NCBI GenBank assembly: GCA_019114945.1
Contig: DXEN01000072.1
Coordinates: forward strand, 49,352-113,351
DNA length: 64,000 nucleotides
Origin: Candidatus Parabacteroides intestinigallinarum
GTDB taxonomy: Bacteria; Bacteroidota; Bacteroidia; Bacteroidales; Tannerellaceae
Reading direction: 5' to 3'
The notes under the pieces are model-generated. The model worked only from the letters and a program-made list of their open reading frames with translations. It made no database searches and was not told where the DNA came from. Both the position numbers and the translations under genes were made by a program. Below, in pieces: positions 19,328-28,133 of the stretch. How positions within the stretch are numbered: the stretch's first letter is position 1; every line of letters starts with the position of its first letter.

Positions 19328-21616
19328 ATGGGCAAAAGGACAAAAAGTATCGCTTTTTACCTGTTGATCATCCTTGTCTTCGGCTCGCTAATGTATTTTA
19401 TCGCCAAGGAAGGAGAGAATCACCAGGTAGAGCAAGCTGTTTCCTCCCTGCGCAACTCCCCGCGGAACCTACAGGAAGGCTTCGCTTTGTTCGTCCAACT
19501 ATTGGAAGAGAACATCAAATCGTCCATGGGCATCCTGCTCTTGCAAATCATCACGATACTCCTCACCTGTCGATTGTTCGGCTGGTTGTTCCAAAAGATC
19601 GGCCAACCTACCGTAATCGGTGAGATCGTTGCCGGTATCATATTGGGTCCCTCCGTGTTGGGGCATCTTCTCCCAAGTGTTTCCACATTCCTTTTCCCCG
19701 TGGAGTCATTAGGGAATATCACGATGCTTAGCCAGTTCGGACTGATCCTCTTCATGTTCGCCATAGGAATGGAGCTGAACCTCGGCGAGGTTCGTTCGAA
19801 GCTGAAAGAAACGATCGTGATCAGTCATACCAGCACAATCGTCCCTTTCTTTTGCGGAATGCTAACCGCTTACTTCGTATACGATAAATACGCCGACAAA
19901 GGCACGCCGTTCCTATCGTTCGCCCTCTTCGTAGGTATCGCGATGAGTATCACTGCATTTCCCGTGCTGGCGCGCATCATCCAAGAGAAAGGGCTTACCA
20001 AGACGCATTTAGGCACCATCTCTCTCGCGAGTGCCGCCAACGGCGACATCACAGCATGGTGCCTCCTGGCGGTGGTCATCGCGATCGCCCAAGCGGGGAC
20101 GATGCTCAGCGCCATATACAACATTTTGTTCTCCATCCTCTACATTACGTTCATGTTCATGGCGGTCCGCCCGTTTTTGCGGATGATCGGGCATGTTTAT
20201 CATAATAAGGAAGTAATCGACAAGGGACTCGTCGCGTTTATCTTTCTCTTATTGGTCTCCTCATCCTATCTAACCGAGATATTAGGGCTGCACGCCTTGT
20301 TTGGAGCCTTCATCGCGGGTGTAGTAATGCCAGACAACGTGAAATTCCGCAAGATTATGACCGAGAAGGTAGAAGACGTATCGCTGGCGCTCTTCCTTCC
20401 CCTCTTTTTTGTCTCCACGGGATTACGTACGGAAATCGGCCTGCTCAACACACCTGAACTTTGGTGGATGTGCCTCATATTCATCATCGTCGCTATCATC
20501 GGCAAGTTCGGCGGGGCGATGTTCGCAGCGAGAGTCGTAGGCGAGAGTTGGCGGGATAGTCTCTACATCGGGGCGTTAATGAACACACGCGGATTGATGG
20601 AGCTTGTTGTTCTTACGATTGGCTACGAAATGGGCATCCTTACCCCTTCCGTGTTCGTAATCCTCGTGCTGATGACGCTGATCACCACTTTCATGACCAC
20701 CCCGCTCATCTCCCTCATCAAGCTCTGCTATCGCACCCACGACAAACGAATGGAGCAAAAGCGACAAACTACCACGGAAGGTATTTTCAAGGTTCTGCTC
20801 TCGTTCGGACGGGCGGGCAACGGGCAAATTATGCTTGACGTGGCCTACCAAATGTTCTCGCAAGGGAAAAACAAACTGGATCTGACCGCCCTGCACCTGA
20901 CTGTTGGGTCGGACGTGAACCCTTTGCACACAGACAACTTCGAAGAGGTGAGCTTCGGCCCTATCCTCTACGGCGCTAAGAAATTAGGCATACACATCCA
21001 AACACGTTATGAAGTGTCCAACAACGCCGGGCTCGACATTTGCGACATCGTAAACAACGAAGGCTTCGATTTCCTACTCGTCGGCTCAGGCATCTCGATG
21101 AGCGATATGCCTGACGACATCGCCGCCAACCGCTACCGCGAGTCGTTCTACAACCGCTTCTTCAAGCGTTTCAAAGCACCCGAATCTTGGTTCTACCCCG
21201 GGGCCTTGCTGAAAGACAAGACGAAGATGTTCATCGAGCAAAGCCACTGCCCCGTAGGCGTATTCGTCAACCGCAATTTCGTGAAGGCGACCAATATCAT
21301 CGTCATCATTGGAACGATCGAGGATTTGTTCCTGCTGAATTACGTACGCACCTTGACACGATCCACACACGGACTAACCAATATTCTCAACCTCTCGAAC
21401 CCATCCGTCCCCGGCGGAGAGATGATAGAAAACGAGATCGCCCGTTTCGCGGATACCACACGGCAAGCGTCCTTGCTTCGCGAACGAGACCTCACGCCCC
21501 AGCTCTTCTATGGCTACAACTTCATGCTTATCAGCTACAAAACCTGGAACGATGTATCCGAGCGTCGCAAGGAAGCCCTGCAAAAAATGCCTTCTACGCT
21601 GATTCTTAGCAAATAA
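19328..21616 (+). CDS. CPA2-family cation/proton antiporter with C-terminal stress-protein-like domains
   Basis: A 762-residue membrane protein. After an N-terminal anchor (about 8-25) come about 12 helices of the Na+/H+ exchanger fold (residues about 70-465) with conserved GEIVAGIILGPSVLG, FLFAIGMELNL-like and the SAANGDITAWCLLA segment that carries the ND-type ion site. Residues about 480-760 form a soluble tail resembling tandem universal-stress-protein domains. Such proteins exchange K+ or Na+ for protons and set cytoplasmic pH; the ion is not predictable here. A -7-like box (TATCTTCG, 19298-19305) precedes the ATG by 22 bp. It is divergent from glgB. Confidence 0.9.
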   Translation: MGKRTKSIAFYLLIILVFGSLMYFIAKEGENHQVEQAVSSLRNSPRNLQEGFALFVQLLEENIKSSMGILLLQIITILLTCRLFGWLFQKIGQPTVIGEIVAGIILGPSVLGHLLPSVSTFLFPVESLGNITMLSQFGLILFMFAIGMELNLGEVRSKLKETIVISHTSTIVPFFCGMLTAYFVYDKYADKGTPFLSFALFVGIAMSITAFPVLARIIQEKGLTKTHLGTISLASAANGDITAWCLLAVVIAIAQAGTMLSAIYNILFSILYITFMFMAVRPFLRMIGHVYHNKEVIDKGLVAFIFLLLVSSSYLTEILGLHALFGAFIAGVVMPDNVKFRKIMTEKVEDVSLALFLPLFFVSTGLRTEIGLLNTPELWWMCLIFIIVAIIGKFGGAMFAARVVGESWRDSLYIGALMNTRGLMELVVLTIGYEMGILTPSVFVILVLMTLITTFMTTPLISLIKLCYRTHDKRMEQKRQTTTEGIFKVLLSFGRAGNGQIMLDVAYQMFSQGKNKLDLTALHLTVGSDVNPLHTDNFEEVSFGPILYGAKKLGIHIQTRYEVSNNAGLDICDIVNNEGFDFLLVGSGISMSDMPDDIAANRYRESFYNRFFKRFKAPESWFYPGALLKDKTKMFIEQSHCPVGVFVNRNFVKATNIIVIIGTIEDLFLLNYVRTLTRSTHGLTNILNLSNPSVPGGEMIENEIARFADTTRQASLLRERDLTPQLFYGYNFMLISYKTWNDVSERRKEALQKMPSTLILSK

Positions 21617-21714
21617 AAGAAGATAGCATCACACACATCAAAATAAACATACAGGACAAGAAAGAATCCAACAACTAATCGTAAGCGATATCATGCGTTC
21701 TCATAATAATTTGT

Positions 21715-21722
21715 TACTTTCG
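21715..21722 (+). promoter_or_regulatory. -7 box for malic enzyme
   Basis: TACTTTCG matches TAnnTTTG at seven of eight positions, about 52 bp before the maeB ATG. The -33 element is not clear. Confidence 0.4.
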
Positions 21723-21774
21723 CGAGGAAATTTGAATAAACGATCATAACAATATTAGATAGGTATTCAGACTT

Positions 21775-24063
21775 ATGGCTAAAATTACGAAAGAGGAAGC
21801 TCTTCGGTATCATGCCGAAGGCAAACCGGGCAAAATCGAGGTAATCCCGACAAAGCCCCATAGCACACAGACAGATCTGTCACTCGCCTATTCGCCTGGC
21901 GTGGCAGAACCGTGCCTGGAAATCGAAAAGAACCCGCACGACGCCTATGAATATACGGCGAAAGGCAATCTGGTAGCGGTAATCTCCAACGGCACGGCCG
22001 TGTTGGGGTTAGGTGATATCGGCCCGTTGGCGGGCAAACCAGTGATGGAGGGAAAAGGACTGCTCTTCAAGATATTCGCGGGCATCGACGTCTTCGATAT
22101 CGAAGTAAACGAGAAAAATCCGGAGAAATTCATCCAGACCGTCAAGGCGATATCGCCTACCTTCGGCGGTATCAACTTAGAGGATATCAAAGCTCCGGAG
22201 TGTTTCGAGATAGAGACACGCCTGAAGGAGGAGCTCGACATTCCGGTAATGCACGACGACCAACATGGCACCGCCATCATCTCCGGAGCAGGCTTGCTCA
22301 ACGCATTGGAAATAGCGGGCAAGAAAATAGAGGACGTGAAGATCGTGGTAAACGGAGCGGGAGCCGCCTCTATCTCATGCACAAGACTATATCTGATGTT
22401 AGGTGCCCGCAAAGAGAATATCGTCATGTGCGACAGCAAAGGTGTCATCTCCACCAAACGAACGAACCTGAACGCGGCGAAGCGAGAGTTCGCGACCGAC
22501 CGAGACATCACGACCTTACAGGAGGCTGTCGTCGGGGCGGATGTATTCCTCGGCCTGTCCGTAGCGGACGTGCTGACACAGGATATGGTACGCAGCATGA
22601 ACGAGAACCCAATCGTATTCGCCTTGGCGAACCCGAACCCAGAGATCTCCTACGCCGACGCGATGGCCTCGCGCGACGATATCATCTTCGCCACCGGCCG
22701 CTCCGATTATCCCAACCAGATTAACAACGTATTGGGATTCCCCTACATCTTCCGTGGAGCATTGGACACACACGCCAAGGCGATTAACGAAGAAATGAAA
22801 CTGGCAGCCGTAAAGGCAATCGCCGACCTGGCGAAAGAGCCGGTGCCCGATGTGGTGAACGCCGCTTACAAGTTGAAACGCACCACCTTCGGACGGGATT
22901 ATATCCTGCCGAAAGCGCTCGACCCCCGGTTATTAACCCGTGTATCATGCGCCGTGGCGAAAGCGGCTATCGCATCCGGCGTAGCCCGCAAAACCATCAC
23001 GGATTGGGAAGGTTACGCCAATCACCTGCGCGAGATGATGGGTTACGACAATAAGTTGCTGCGCTCGTTCACCGACATGGCGAAAGCGAACCCGAAGCGG
23101 GTAGTGTTCGCCGAGGCTAACCACGCCAACATGCTGAAAGCCGCCGTGGAGGCGAAAGCGGAAGGCATCTGCTTCCCCATCCTGCTGGGTAATGAGGAGC
23201 GTTTGGCCAAGATCGCCGCGGAGGAAAACATTAGCTTGGAAGGCATCGAGATCGTCAACCTGCGCCACGACCGCGAGACGGAGCGTCGCCACCGCTATGC
23301 CCGTATTCTCGCCGAGAAGAAAGCGCGTGAGGGTGTCACCTTCTCCGAGGCTTGCGAGAAGATGGTAGAACGCAACGCTTTTGGCATGATGATGGTCGCT
23401 ACGGGCGATGCCGACGCATTCGTCACGGGTGTATACAGCCGCTATTCCGAAGTAACCAAGCTGGCGGAGCAAATCATTGGGATCCGCCCCAGCTACAAAC
23501 ATTTCGGCGCGCTGAATATCTTAACCTGCAAGAAGGGAACCTTCTTTATGGCAGATACGCTGATCAACCGTCACCCCTCGTCCGAGGTATTGATTGACAT
23601 CGCCCGCCTGACACACGATGCCGTGAAGTTCTTTGCGCACGAGCCGGTAATGGCAATGCTGTCGTACTCTAACTTCGGCTCGGACAAACAAGGAAGTCCG
23701 CTGAAGGTGCACGACGCGATCGATTACCTGCACAAGAACTATCCAGACATGGTAATCGATGGCGAGATGCAGGTGAACTTCGCTCTCGACAAGAAGCTGC
23801 GCGACGAGATGTATCCGTTCAACAAATTAAAGGGGATGGACGTAAACACGTTGGTATTCCCGAACCTGAGCTCCGCGAACAGCGCTTACCAACTGTTGGA
23901 CACGCTGGGCATTACCGAGACTATCGGCCCGATCCAGATGGGATTGAACAAGCCGATCCACTTTACCGACGTGGAAAGTTCCACGCGCGATATCGTAAAT
24001 CTGACAACCGTGGCCGTCGTAGATGCCATCGTACAGGAACAGATTGAAAAGGGGAATAAGTAA
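21775..24063 (+). CDS. maeB: NADP-dependent malic enzyme with phosphotransacetylase-like domain
   Basis: Oxidative decarboxylation of malate to pyruvate with NADPH production. 762 residues, the long MaeB form: malic enzyme N-domain with the tyrosine in LAYSPGVAEPC (about 37-47), NAD-binding domain with VVNGAGAASIS (about 190-200) and VFALANPNPEIS, then a C-terminal phosphate acetyltransferase-like domain (about 430-760) that in MaeB senses acetyl-CoA rather than catalysing transfer. It is a single gene with its own promoter-like box; the following lipoprotein gene starts 50 bp later and may be co-transcribed. Confidence 0.96.
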   Translation: MAKITKEEALRYHAEGKPGKIEVIPTKPHSTQTDLSLAYSPGVAEPCLEIEKNPHDAYEYTAKGNLVAVISNGTAVLGLGDIGPLAGKPVMEGKGLLFKIFAGIDVFDIEVNEKNPEKFIQTVKAISPTFGGINLEDIKAPECFEIETRLKEELDIPVMHDDQHGTAIISGAGLLNALEIAGKKIEDVKIVVNGAGAASISCTRLYLMLGARKENIVMCDSKGVISTKRTNLNAAKREFATDRDITTLQEAVVGADVFLGLSVADVLTQDMVRSMNENPIVFALANPNPEISYADAMASRDDIIFATGRSDYPNQINNVLGFPYIFRGALDTHAKAINEEMKLAAVKAIADLAKEPVPDVVNAAYKLKRTTFGRDYILPKALDPRLLTRVSCAVAKAAIASGVARKTITDWEGYANHLREMMGYDNKLLRSFTDMAKANPKRVVFAEANHANMLKAAVEAKAEGICFPILLGNEERLAKIAAEENISLEGIEIVNLRHDRETERRHRYARILAEKKAREGVTFSEACEKMVERNAFGMMMVATGDADAFVTGVYSRYSEVTKLAEQIIGIRPSYKHFGALNILTCKKGTFFMADTLINRHPSSEVLIDIARLTHDAVKFFAHEPVMAMLSYSNFGSDKQGSPLKVHDAIDYLHKNYPDMVIDGEMQVNFALDKKLRDEMYPFNKLKGMDVNTLVFPNLSSANSAYQLLDTLGITETIGPIQMGLNKPIHFTDVESSTRDIVNLTTVAVVDAIVQEQIEKGNK

Positions 24064-24112
24064 TATAAGAATTTTAATACCGATTTTTTAATACCATTTA
24101 TCAAAAGTGAAT

Positions 24113-25723
24113 ATGAAACGATCATTCATGCATGTAGGAGCGGGCCTATGCGCCCTCGCGGCCACCGCTTTTTTCGCGGGCTGTGGCTCGAACAAAACGG
24201 AGAATAATACGATGTCTGATCCTTATGCCGTACTGGCTCCATCTTCTTTCACAACGGATTCCGCGGCATGGGAGAACGTGGTAACAAGCCTGCAAGAACG
24301 TCACGGAGCGAAAGTGCTTCGTTTCGCGAACACGCCGATGGATCTGGAAGCCGAGCTGAAAGCGCTTAATCCCCGATATGTGGCCATTGTAGACGTACCG
24401 GAGAATATTGGCCGAGATTATGTCATCGCCCTCAATCAGATGAGCCGCAGGATGGACAACGATCCATACGCCGATTTCCTATGGGGTATAGTCACGGGAC
24501 GTAACGCCTCCGCGGCTCAACGAATGTTAGACCACTCCGCCACCCCTATGGAGATACACACCGGCGTGGGAACCATCAAGGAACTGGAGGAAGCCAAATG
24601 GTTCGATACCTACGCTTTCGTGGACGACCATGAGGTAGGAATGTGTGGAGAGAAAAAGCTGGGAGAGGATTCGTTGACCCATCGAAAGATCACTTACAAG
24701 ACGAACATGAACGGAGTCAAGGAACGGATCCAGAAAATGGTGGAGAAGAAGTTCGGAAAAGATGTGCCCGACGTGCTGCGCCAGTTCCTGGAATATTACG
24801 AAGGGTATGAGCCGGATTTGCTCGTGACCGCTTCCCACGCTACGGAGAGGAACTTGGAGATGCCCGGTTCGGTCGGTAATTTGCATTGCCGCGACGGACG
24901 CATTTTCGTGGATTATCCCACCGCATTCGAACATCGCTTTGTCAAGGACCGCGACAGCCGTATGGTTTATCTGCCTATTGGCAACTGCCTGATCGGTAAC
25001 ATGAACAATACGCCTAACAGCATGGCCGCCGCATGGATGGACAGCCAACAGGCAGCTACATTCGTGGGCTATGTCGTAACTACGTGGTACGGCCGTAACG
25101 GCTGGGGTGGATTGAAATACCTCATTACTAATCCCGGTCGCTATTCCGTGCCCGAGGCGTTCTATATGAACCAGCAGGACATGATGGCGCAGATCGCCGA
25201 GTGGAACGATTCATTGACGGTTAAGCCGTTCGATTATGACACCGCTTATTTCAAGGTTCTCACACCGGAAATCGAGAGGCTGGCGGCTCCGAAGCAACTG
25301 TCGAAAGACGAGACTTATTTCTGGCTCGGATTCTGGCATGACCGCGACGTGCTGGCTTATTACGGTGATCCCAAATGGGATGTGCGGATGCAGGAGGTTC
25401 CCGGCGAGACGGATTTCACCGTCACTTCCGAGTTCCAGCCGCTGAGTGCTGACGAAGCCTCTACCGCTGGTGTCTCCCGCAAATGCGTACTCACGGTTAA
25501 GACCTCTCCGGACTTCAGCCTGCGGAGGATGCAGGGCGACGGTTTCAAGGAGGAGCATGTACTCGACCTGCCGTTCAGCTATTTCTTCCCGCAGCGCTTG
25601 AGCAATCCTCGTTTACCCGAGGGAGAGAGCCGTCATATCGTAGTGGACGAGAACTTCTTGTTGCTCTACGACCCGGCCTTCGAGCCCGGACAGACCTACA
25701 CCATTGAGGTACTGTGCGACTGA
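24113..25723 (+). CDS. Lipoprotein, possible clan CD (gingipain/caspase-like) cysteine peptidase
   Basis: A 536-residue exported lipoprotein not recognised as a named family. The start is taken at the ATG 24113; a GTG two codons earlier is possible. The lipobox FAGC puts the lipidated cysteine at residue 24. In the middle, a hydrophobic strand followed by His (LLVTASHATE, His242) and 50 residues later a hydrophobic strand followed by Cys (MVYLPIGNCLIG, Cys292) have the order and spacing of a clan CD His-Cys dyad. The segment AATFVGYVVTTWYGRNGWGG comes next, then a beta-rich C-terminus (about 430-536) like an Ig-type domain. The enzyme assignment is inference. It lies 50 bp downstream of maeB. 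Confidence 0.6.
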   Translation: MKRSFMHVGAGLCALAATAFFAGCGSNKTENNTMSDPYAVLAPSSFTTDSAAWENVVTSLQERHGAKVLRFANTPMDLEAELKALNPRYVAIVDVPENIGRDYVIALNQMSRRMDNDPYADFLWGIVTGRNASAAQRMLDHSATPMEIHTGVGTIKELEEAKWFDTYAFVDDHEVGMCGEKKLGEDSLTHRKITYKTNMNGVKERIQKMVEKKFGKDVPDVLRQFLEYYEGYEPDLLVTASHATERNLEMPGSVGNLHCRDGRIFVDYPTAFEHRFVKDRDSRMVYLPIGNCLIGNMNNTPNSMAAAWMDSQQAATFVGYVVTTWYGRNGWGGLKYLITNPGRYSVPEAFYMNQQDMMAQIAEWNDSLTVKPFDYDTAYFKVLTPEIERLAAPKQLSKDETYFWLGFWHDRDVLAYYGDPKWDVRMQEVPGETDFTVTSEFQPLSADEASTAGVSRKCVLTVKTSPDFSLRRMQGDGFKEEHVLDLPFSYFFPQRLSNPRLPEGESRHIVVDENFLLLYDPAFEPGQTYTIEVLCD

Positions 25724-25759
25724 TATCCTTAAAAACGAAGTGAATATCCGTTGAGATAC

Positions 25760-25814
25760 TCCGCCTGTTTCCTGAAGCCCGGCTTCCCGTGACCGCGAGC
25801 AGGAAACAGGCGGA
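25760..25814 (+). terminator. Long-stem hairpin after the lipoprotein gene
   Basis: Perfect 15-bp arms (TCCGCCTGTTTCCTG at 25760-25774 and its complement at 25800-25814) enclose a 25-bp loop, 37 bp after the stop codon. The tail ATTATTTAT is only partly T-rich, so factor-independent termination is probable but not certain. Confidence 0.65.
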
Positions 25815-25902
25815 ATTATTTATAGCGGCTAAATAAACCAAATCCAGCACAAAAAACGGCCCGCCGAAGCACTAAAACTCAAAAAAAAATAAGACCTTTG
25901 TC

Positions 25903-25919
25903 TGTCGCTTGAAGCGACA
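25903..25919. promoter_or_regulatory. Small hairpin in the kbl leader
   Basis: TGTCGCT-TGA-AGCGACA forms a 7-bp stem with a 3-base loop, just downstream of a weak -7-like element (GACCTTTG) and about 40 bp before the kbl ATG. It could be an operator or a 5' stabilising stem; the sequence does not say which. Confidence 0.35.
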
Positions 25920-25958
25920 CGAATATACATATTCATAATACTAAAATATAAGATTATT

Positions 25959-27149
25959 ATGTACGGGAAATTTAAAGAATTCTTGACGAATGAACTGGAG
26001 GCTATCCAGAACGCTGGCTTATACAAGAACGAGCGTATTATCACCACACCTCAAAGAGCCGATATCAAAGTTAATACGGGAAGCGACGTATTGAACTTCT
26101 GCGCGAACAACTATTTGGGACTGGCCGACAACCAACGGCTGATCAACGCGGCGAAAGAGGCGATGGACACGCACGGCTACGGCATGTCGTCGGTTCGTTT
26201 TATCTGTGGTACGCAAGATTTGCATAAACAATTGGAGGCGGCTATCTCCGACTATTTCAAGACCGAGGACACGATCCTTTACGCCGCTTGCTTCGACGCG
26301 AACGGAGGTTTGTTCGAGCCTTTGTTCACCGATGAGGACGCGATTATCTCCGACGCGCTGAACCATGCTTCCATCATCGACGGCGTCCGCTTGTGCAAGG
26401 CGAAGCGTTATCGCTACGCCAACGCCGATATGGCCGACTTAGAGCGTTGCTTGCAAGAGGCACAAGCCCAGCGGCACCGTATCATCGCTACGGATGGCGT
26501 ATTCTCGATGGACGGAAACGTAGCCCCGATGGATAAGATTTGCGAGCTCGCCGAGAAATACGACGCGCTGGTCATGGTAGACGAATCGCACTCCGCCGGC
26601 GTTGTCGGACCGACAGGGCACGGCGTGGCCGAGCAATTCAACGTATACGGACGCGTCGACGTATTCACGGGAACGTTAGGTAAAGCCTTCGGTGGAGCGA
26701 TGGGCGGATTCACGACTGGCCGGAAAGAGATTATCGACATGCTCCGTCAGCGCTCTCGTCCTTACTTGTTCTCCAACTCCGTAGCGCCCGCTATCGTAGG
26801 GGCGAGCCTGGAGATGTTCAAGATGTTGAAGGAAAGCGACGCCTTGCATACGAAACTGATGGATAACGTCAACTACTTCCGCGACAAGATGCTGGCCGCG
26901 GGCTTCGATATCAAGCCGACTCAATCCGCGATTTGCGCCGTCATGCTGTACGACGCCAAGTTGTCGCAAGACTTCGCCGCCAAGATGCAGGAAGAGGGCA
27001 TCTACGTGACTGGGTTCTACTATCCGGTAGTTCCGAAGGGACAGGCCCGTATCCGCGTACAGTTGTCCGCCGGACACGAGCGCGAGCATCTGGACAAGGC
27101 GATCGCCGCGTTCATCAAAGTCGGGAAAGAATTGAACGTCATCAAATAA
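25959..27149 (+). CDS. kbl: Glycine C-acetyltransferase (2-amino-3-ketobutyrate CoA ligase)
   Basis: PLP enzyme of the alpha-oxoamine synthase family acting in threonine catabolism: aminoketobutyrate plus CoA gives glycine and acetyl-CoA. 396 residues, full length. The PLP lysine is Lys242 in TGTLGKAFGG; DESHSAG (208-214) holds the cofactor Asp and His; GTQDLHKQLE is typical of Kbl. The related serine palmitoyltransferase of Bacteroidetes is the main alternative, but FCANNYLGLADN and TDGVFSMDGN fit Kbl better. No threonine dehydrogenase gene is adjacent. A rho-independent terminator follows. Confidence 0.9.
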   Translation: MYGKFKEFLTNELEAIQNAGLYKNERIITTPQRADIKVNTGSDVLNFCANNYLGLADNQRLINAAKEAMDTHGYGMSSVRFICGTQDLHKQLEAAISDYFKTEDTILYAACFDANGGLFEPLFTDEDAIISDALNHASIIDGVRLCKAKRYRYANADMADLERCLQEAQAQRHRIIATDGVFSMDGNVAPMDKICELAEKYDALVMVDESHSAGVVGPTGHGVAEQFNVYGRVDVFTGTLGKAFGGAMGGFTTGRKEIIDMLRQRSRPYLFSNSVAPAIVGASLEMFKMLKESDALHTKLMDNVNYFRDKMLAAGFDIKPTQSAICAVMLYDAKLSQDFAAKMQEEGIYVTGFYYPVVPKGQARIRVQLSAGHEREHLDKAIAAFIKVGKELNVIK

Positions 27150-27170
27150 AATTCTTTCTTCACACGATAG

Positions 27171-27218
27171 AGACCGTATCGGGAAGGAGGTGCGCTTTTT
27201 CCGGATACGGTCTTTTTT
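27171..27218 (+). terminator. Rho-independent terminator after kbl
   Basis: AGACCGTATC pairs with GATACGGTCT across a GC-rich loop, followed by TTTTTT. It begins 22 bp after the kbl stop. Confidence 0.85.
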
Positions 27219-27247
27219 CCTGAAATAAAACAAAGCCGAATCAAGAT

Positions 27248-28096
27248 ATGCAACTCAGCAACTATCATAGCCACTGTTCCTTTTGCGACGGGAGGAGCAC
27301 TCCGGAGGATTTCGTGAAATTCGCCATCGCCCGCGGCTTCCGGGCGTATGGTTTCTCCTCGCATTCCCCGCTACCGTTCGAGACGTTCTGGAATATGCCG
27401 AAAGACGATATGCCCGAGTATCTACAGGAGATATCGCGGCTAAAGCGAAAATACGGCGACCGACTGGAGATATACGTAGGCCTGGAAATCGACTACCTGG
27501 ACGATTCCTACAACGCTTCCATCCCCTATTTCCAAGAACTTCCCTTGGATTACCGGATTGGCTCGATCCATTATCTGCCCATTTCCGAGCGGCTGCTGGA
27601 AAAGAACATGGTCTGCATAGACGGCTCGTTCAGGGAATACGCCCATTCCGTAGAACGTTATTTCGAAGGGGATATACGCTTGTTGGTAGAACGCTTCTTC
27701 GAATCCACGGCGCGCATGATAGAGACCGGGGGCTTCGACATCGTGGGGCACATGGACAAGATCTACATGAACGGACAGAAATACGCCCGGTTCGACATCG
27801 AGGCGGATTGGTATCTGAAACCTTTCAGGGATTGCCTCTCCCTGATACGCGAGAAGGGGCTGATGGTGGAGGTCAATACCAAGAACCTGCTCAGGAAAAG
27901 GGAGCTTTATCCAAACGTAAAATACCTCTCGCTGCTTCGGGAGATGGATATCCCCGTCTTGGTCAACTCGGATTGCCATTATCCGGACCTCGTGAACGAC
28001 GGGCGCGAGGAGGCTTTCGAGCTATTGAGGCAAAACGGGTTCGACTACACCCGGGAGTTAGTACACGGCCGATGGGAGGATGTCCCCCTGCGCTAA
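27248..28096 (+). CDS. PHP-domain histidinol-phosphatase family protein
   Basis: A 282-residue PHP-fold metal phosphoesterase. N-terminal NYHSHCSFCDG gives the HxH metal site, GLEIDYLD the following acid, DIVGHMDKI a central histidine and VNSDCHYP the C-terminal DxH pair. It resembles HisK-type histidinol phosphate phosphatases, which complete a histidine synthesis step, but no his genes are nearby, so the substrate is uncertain. It is preceded by the kbl terminator and is 37 bp upstream of pbpC on the same strand. Confidence 0.85.
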   Translation: MQLSNYHSHCSFCDGRSTPEDFVKFAIARGFRAYGFSSHSPLPFETFWNMPKDDMPEYLQEISRLKRKYGDRLEIYVGLEIDYLDDSYNASIPYFQELPLDYRIGSIHYLPISERLLEKNMVCIDGSFREYAHSVERYFEGDIRLLVERFFESTARMIETGGFDIVGHMDKIYMNGQKYARFDIEADWYLKPFRDCLSLIREKGLMVEVNTKNLLRKRELYPNVKYLSLLREMDIPVLVNSDCHYPDLVNDGREEAFELLRQNGFDYTRELVHGRWEDVPLR

Positions 28097-28133
28097 GTAC
28101 ACGTACACACACCTTTTTATCCACGTCGACTCA

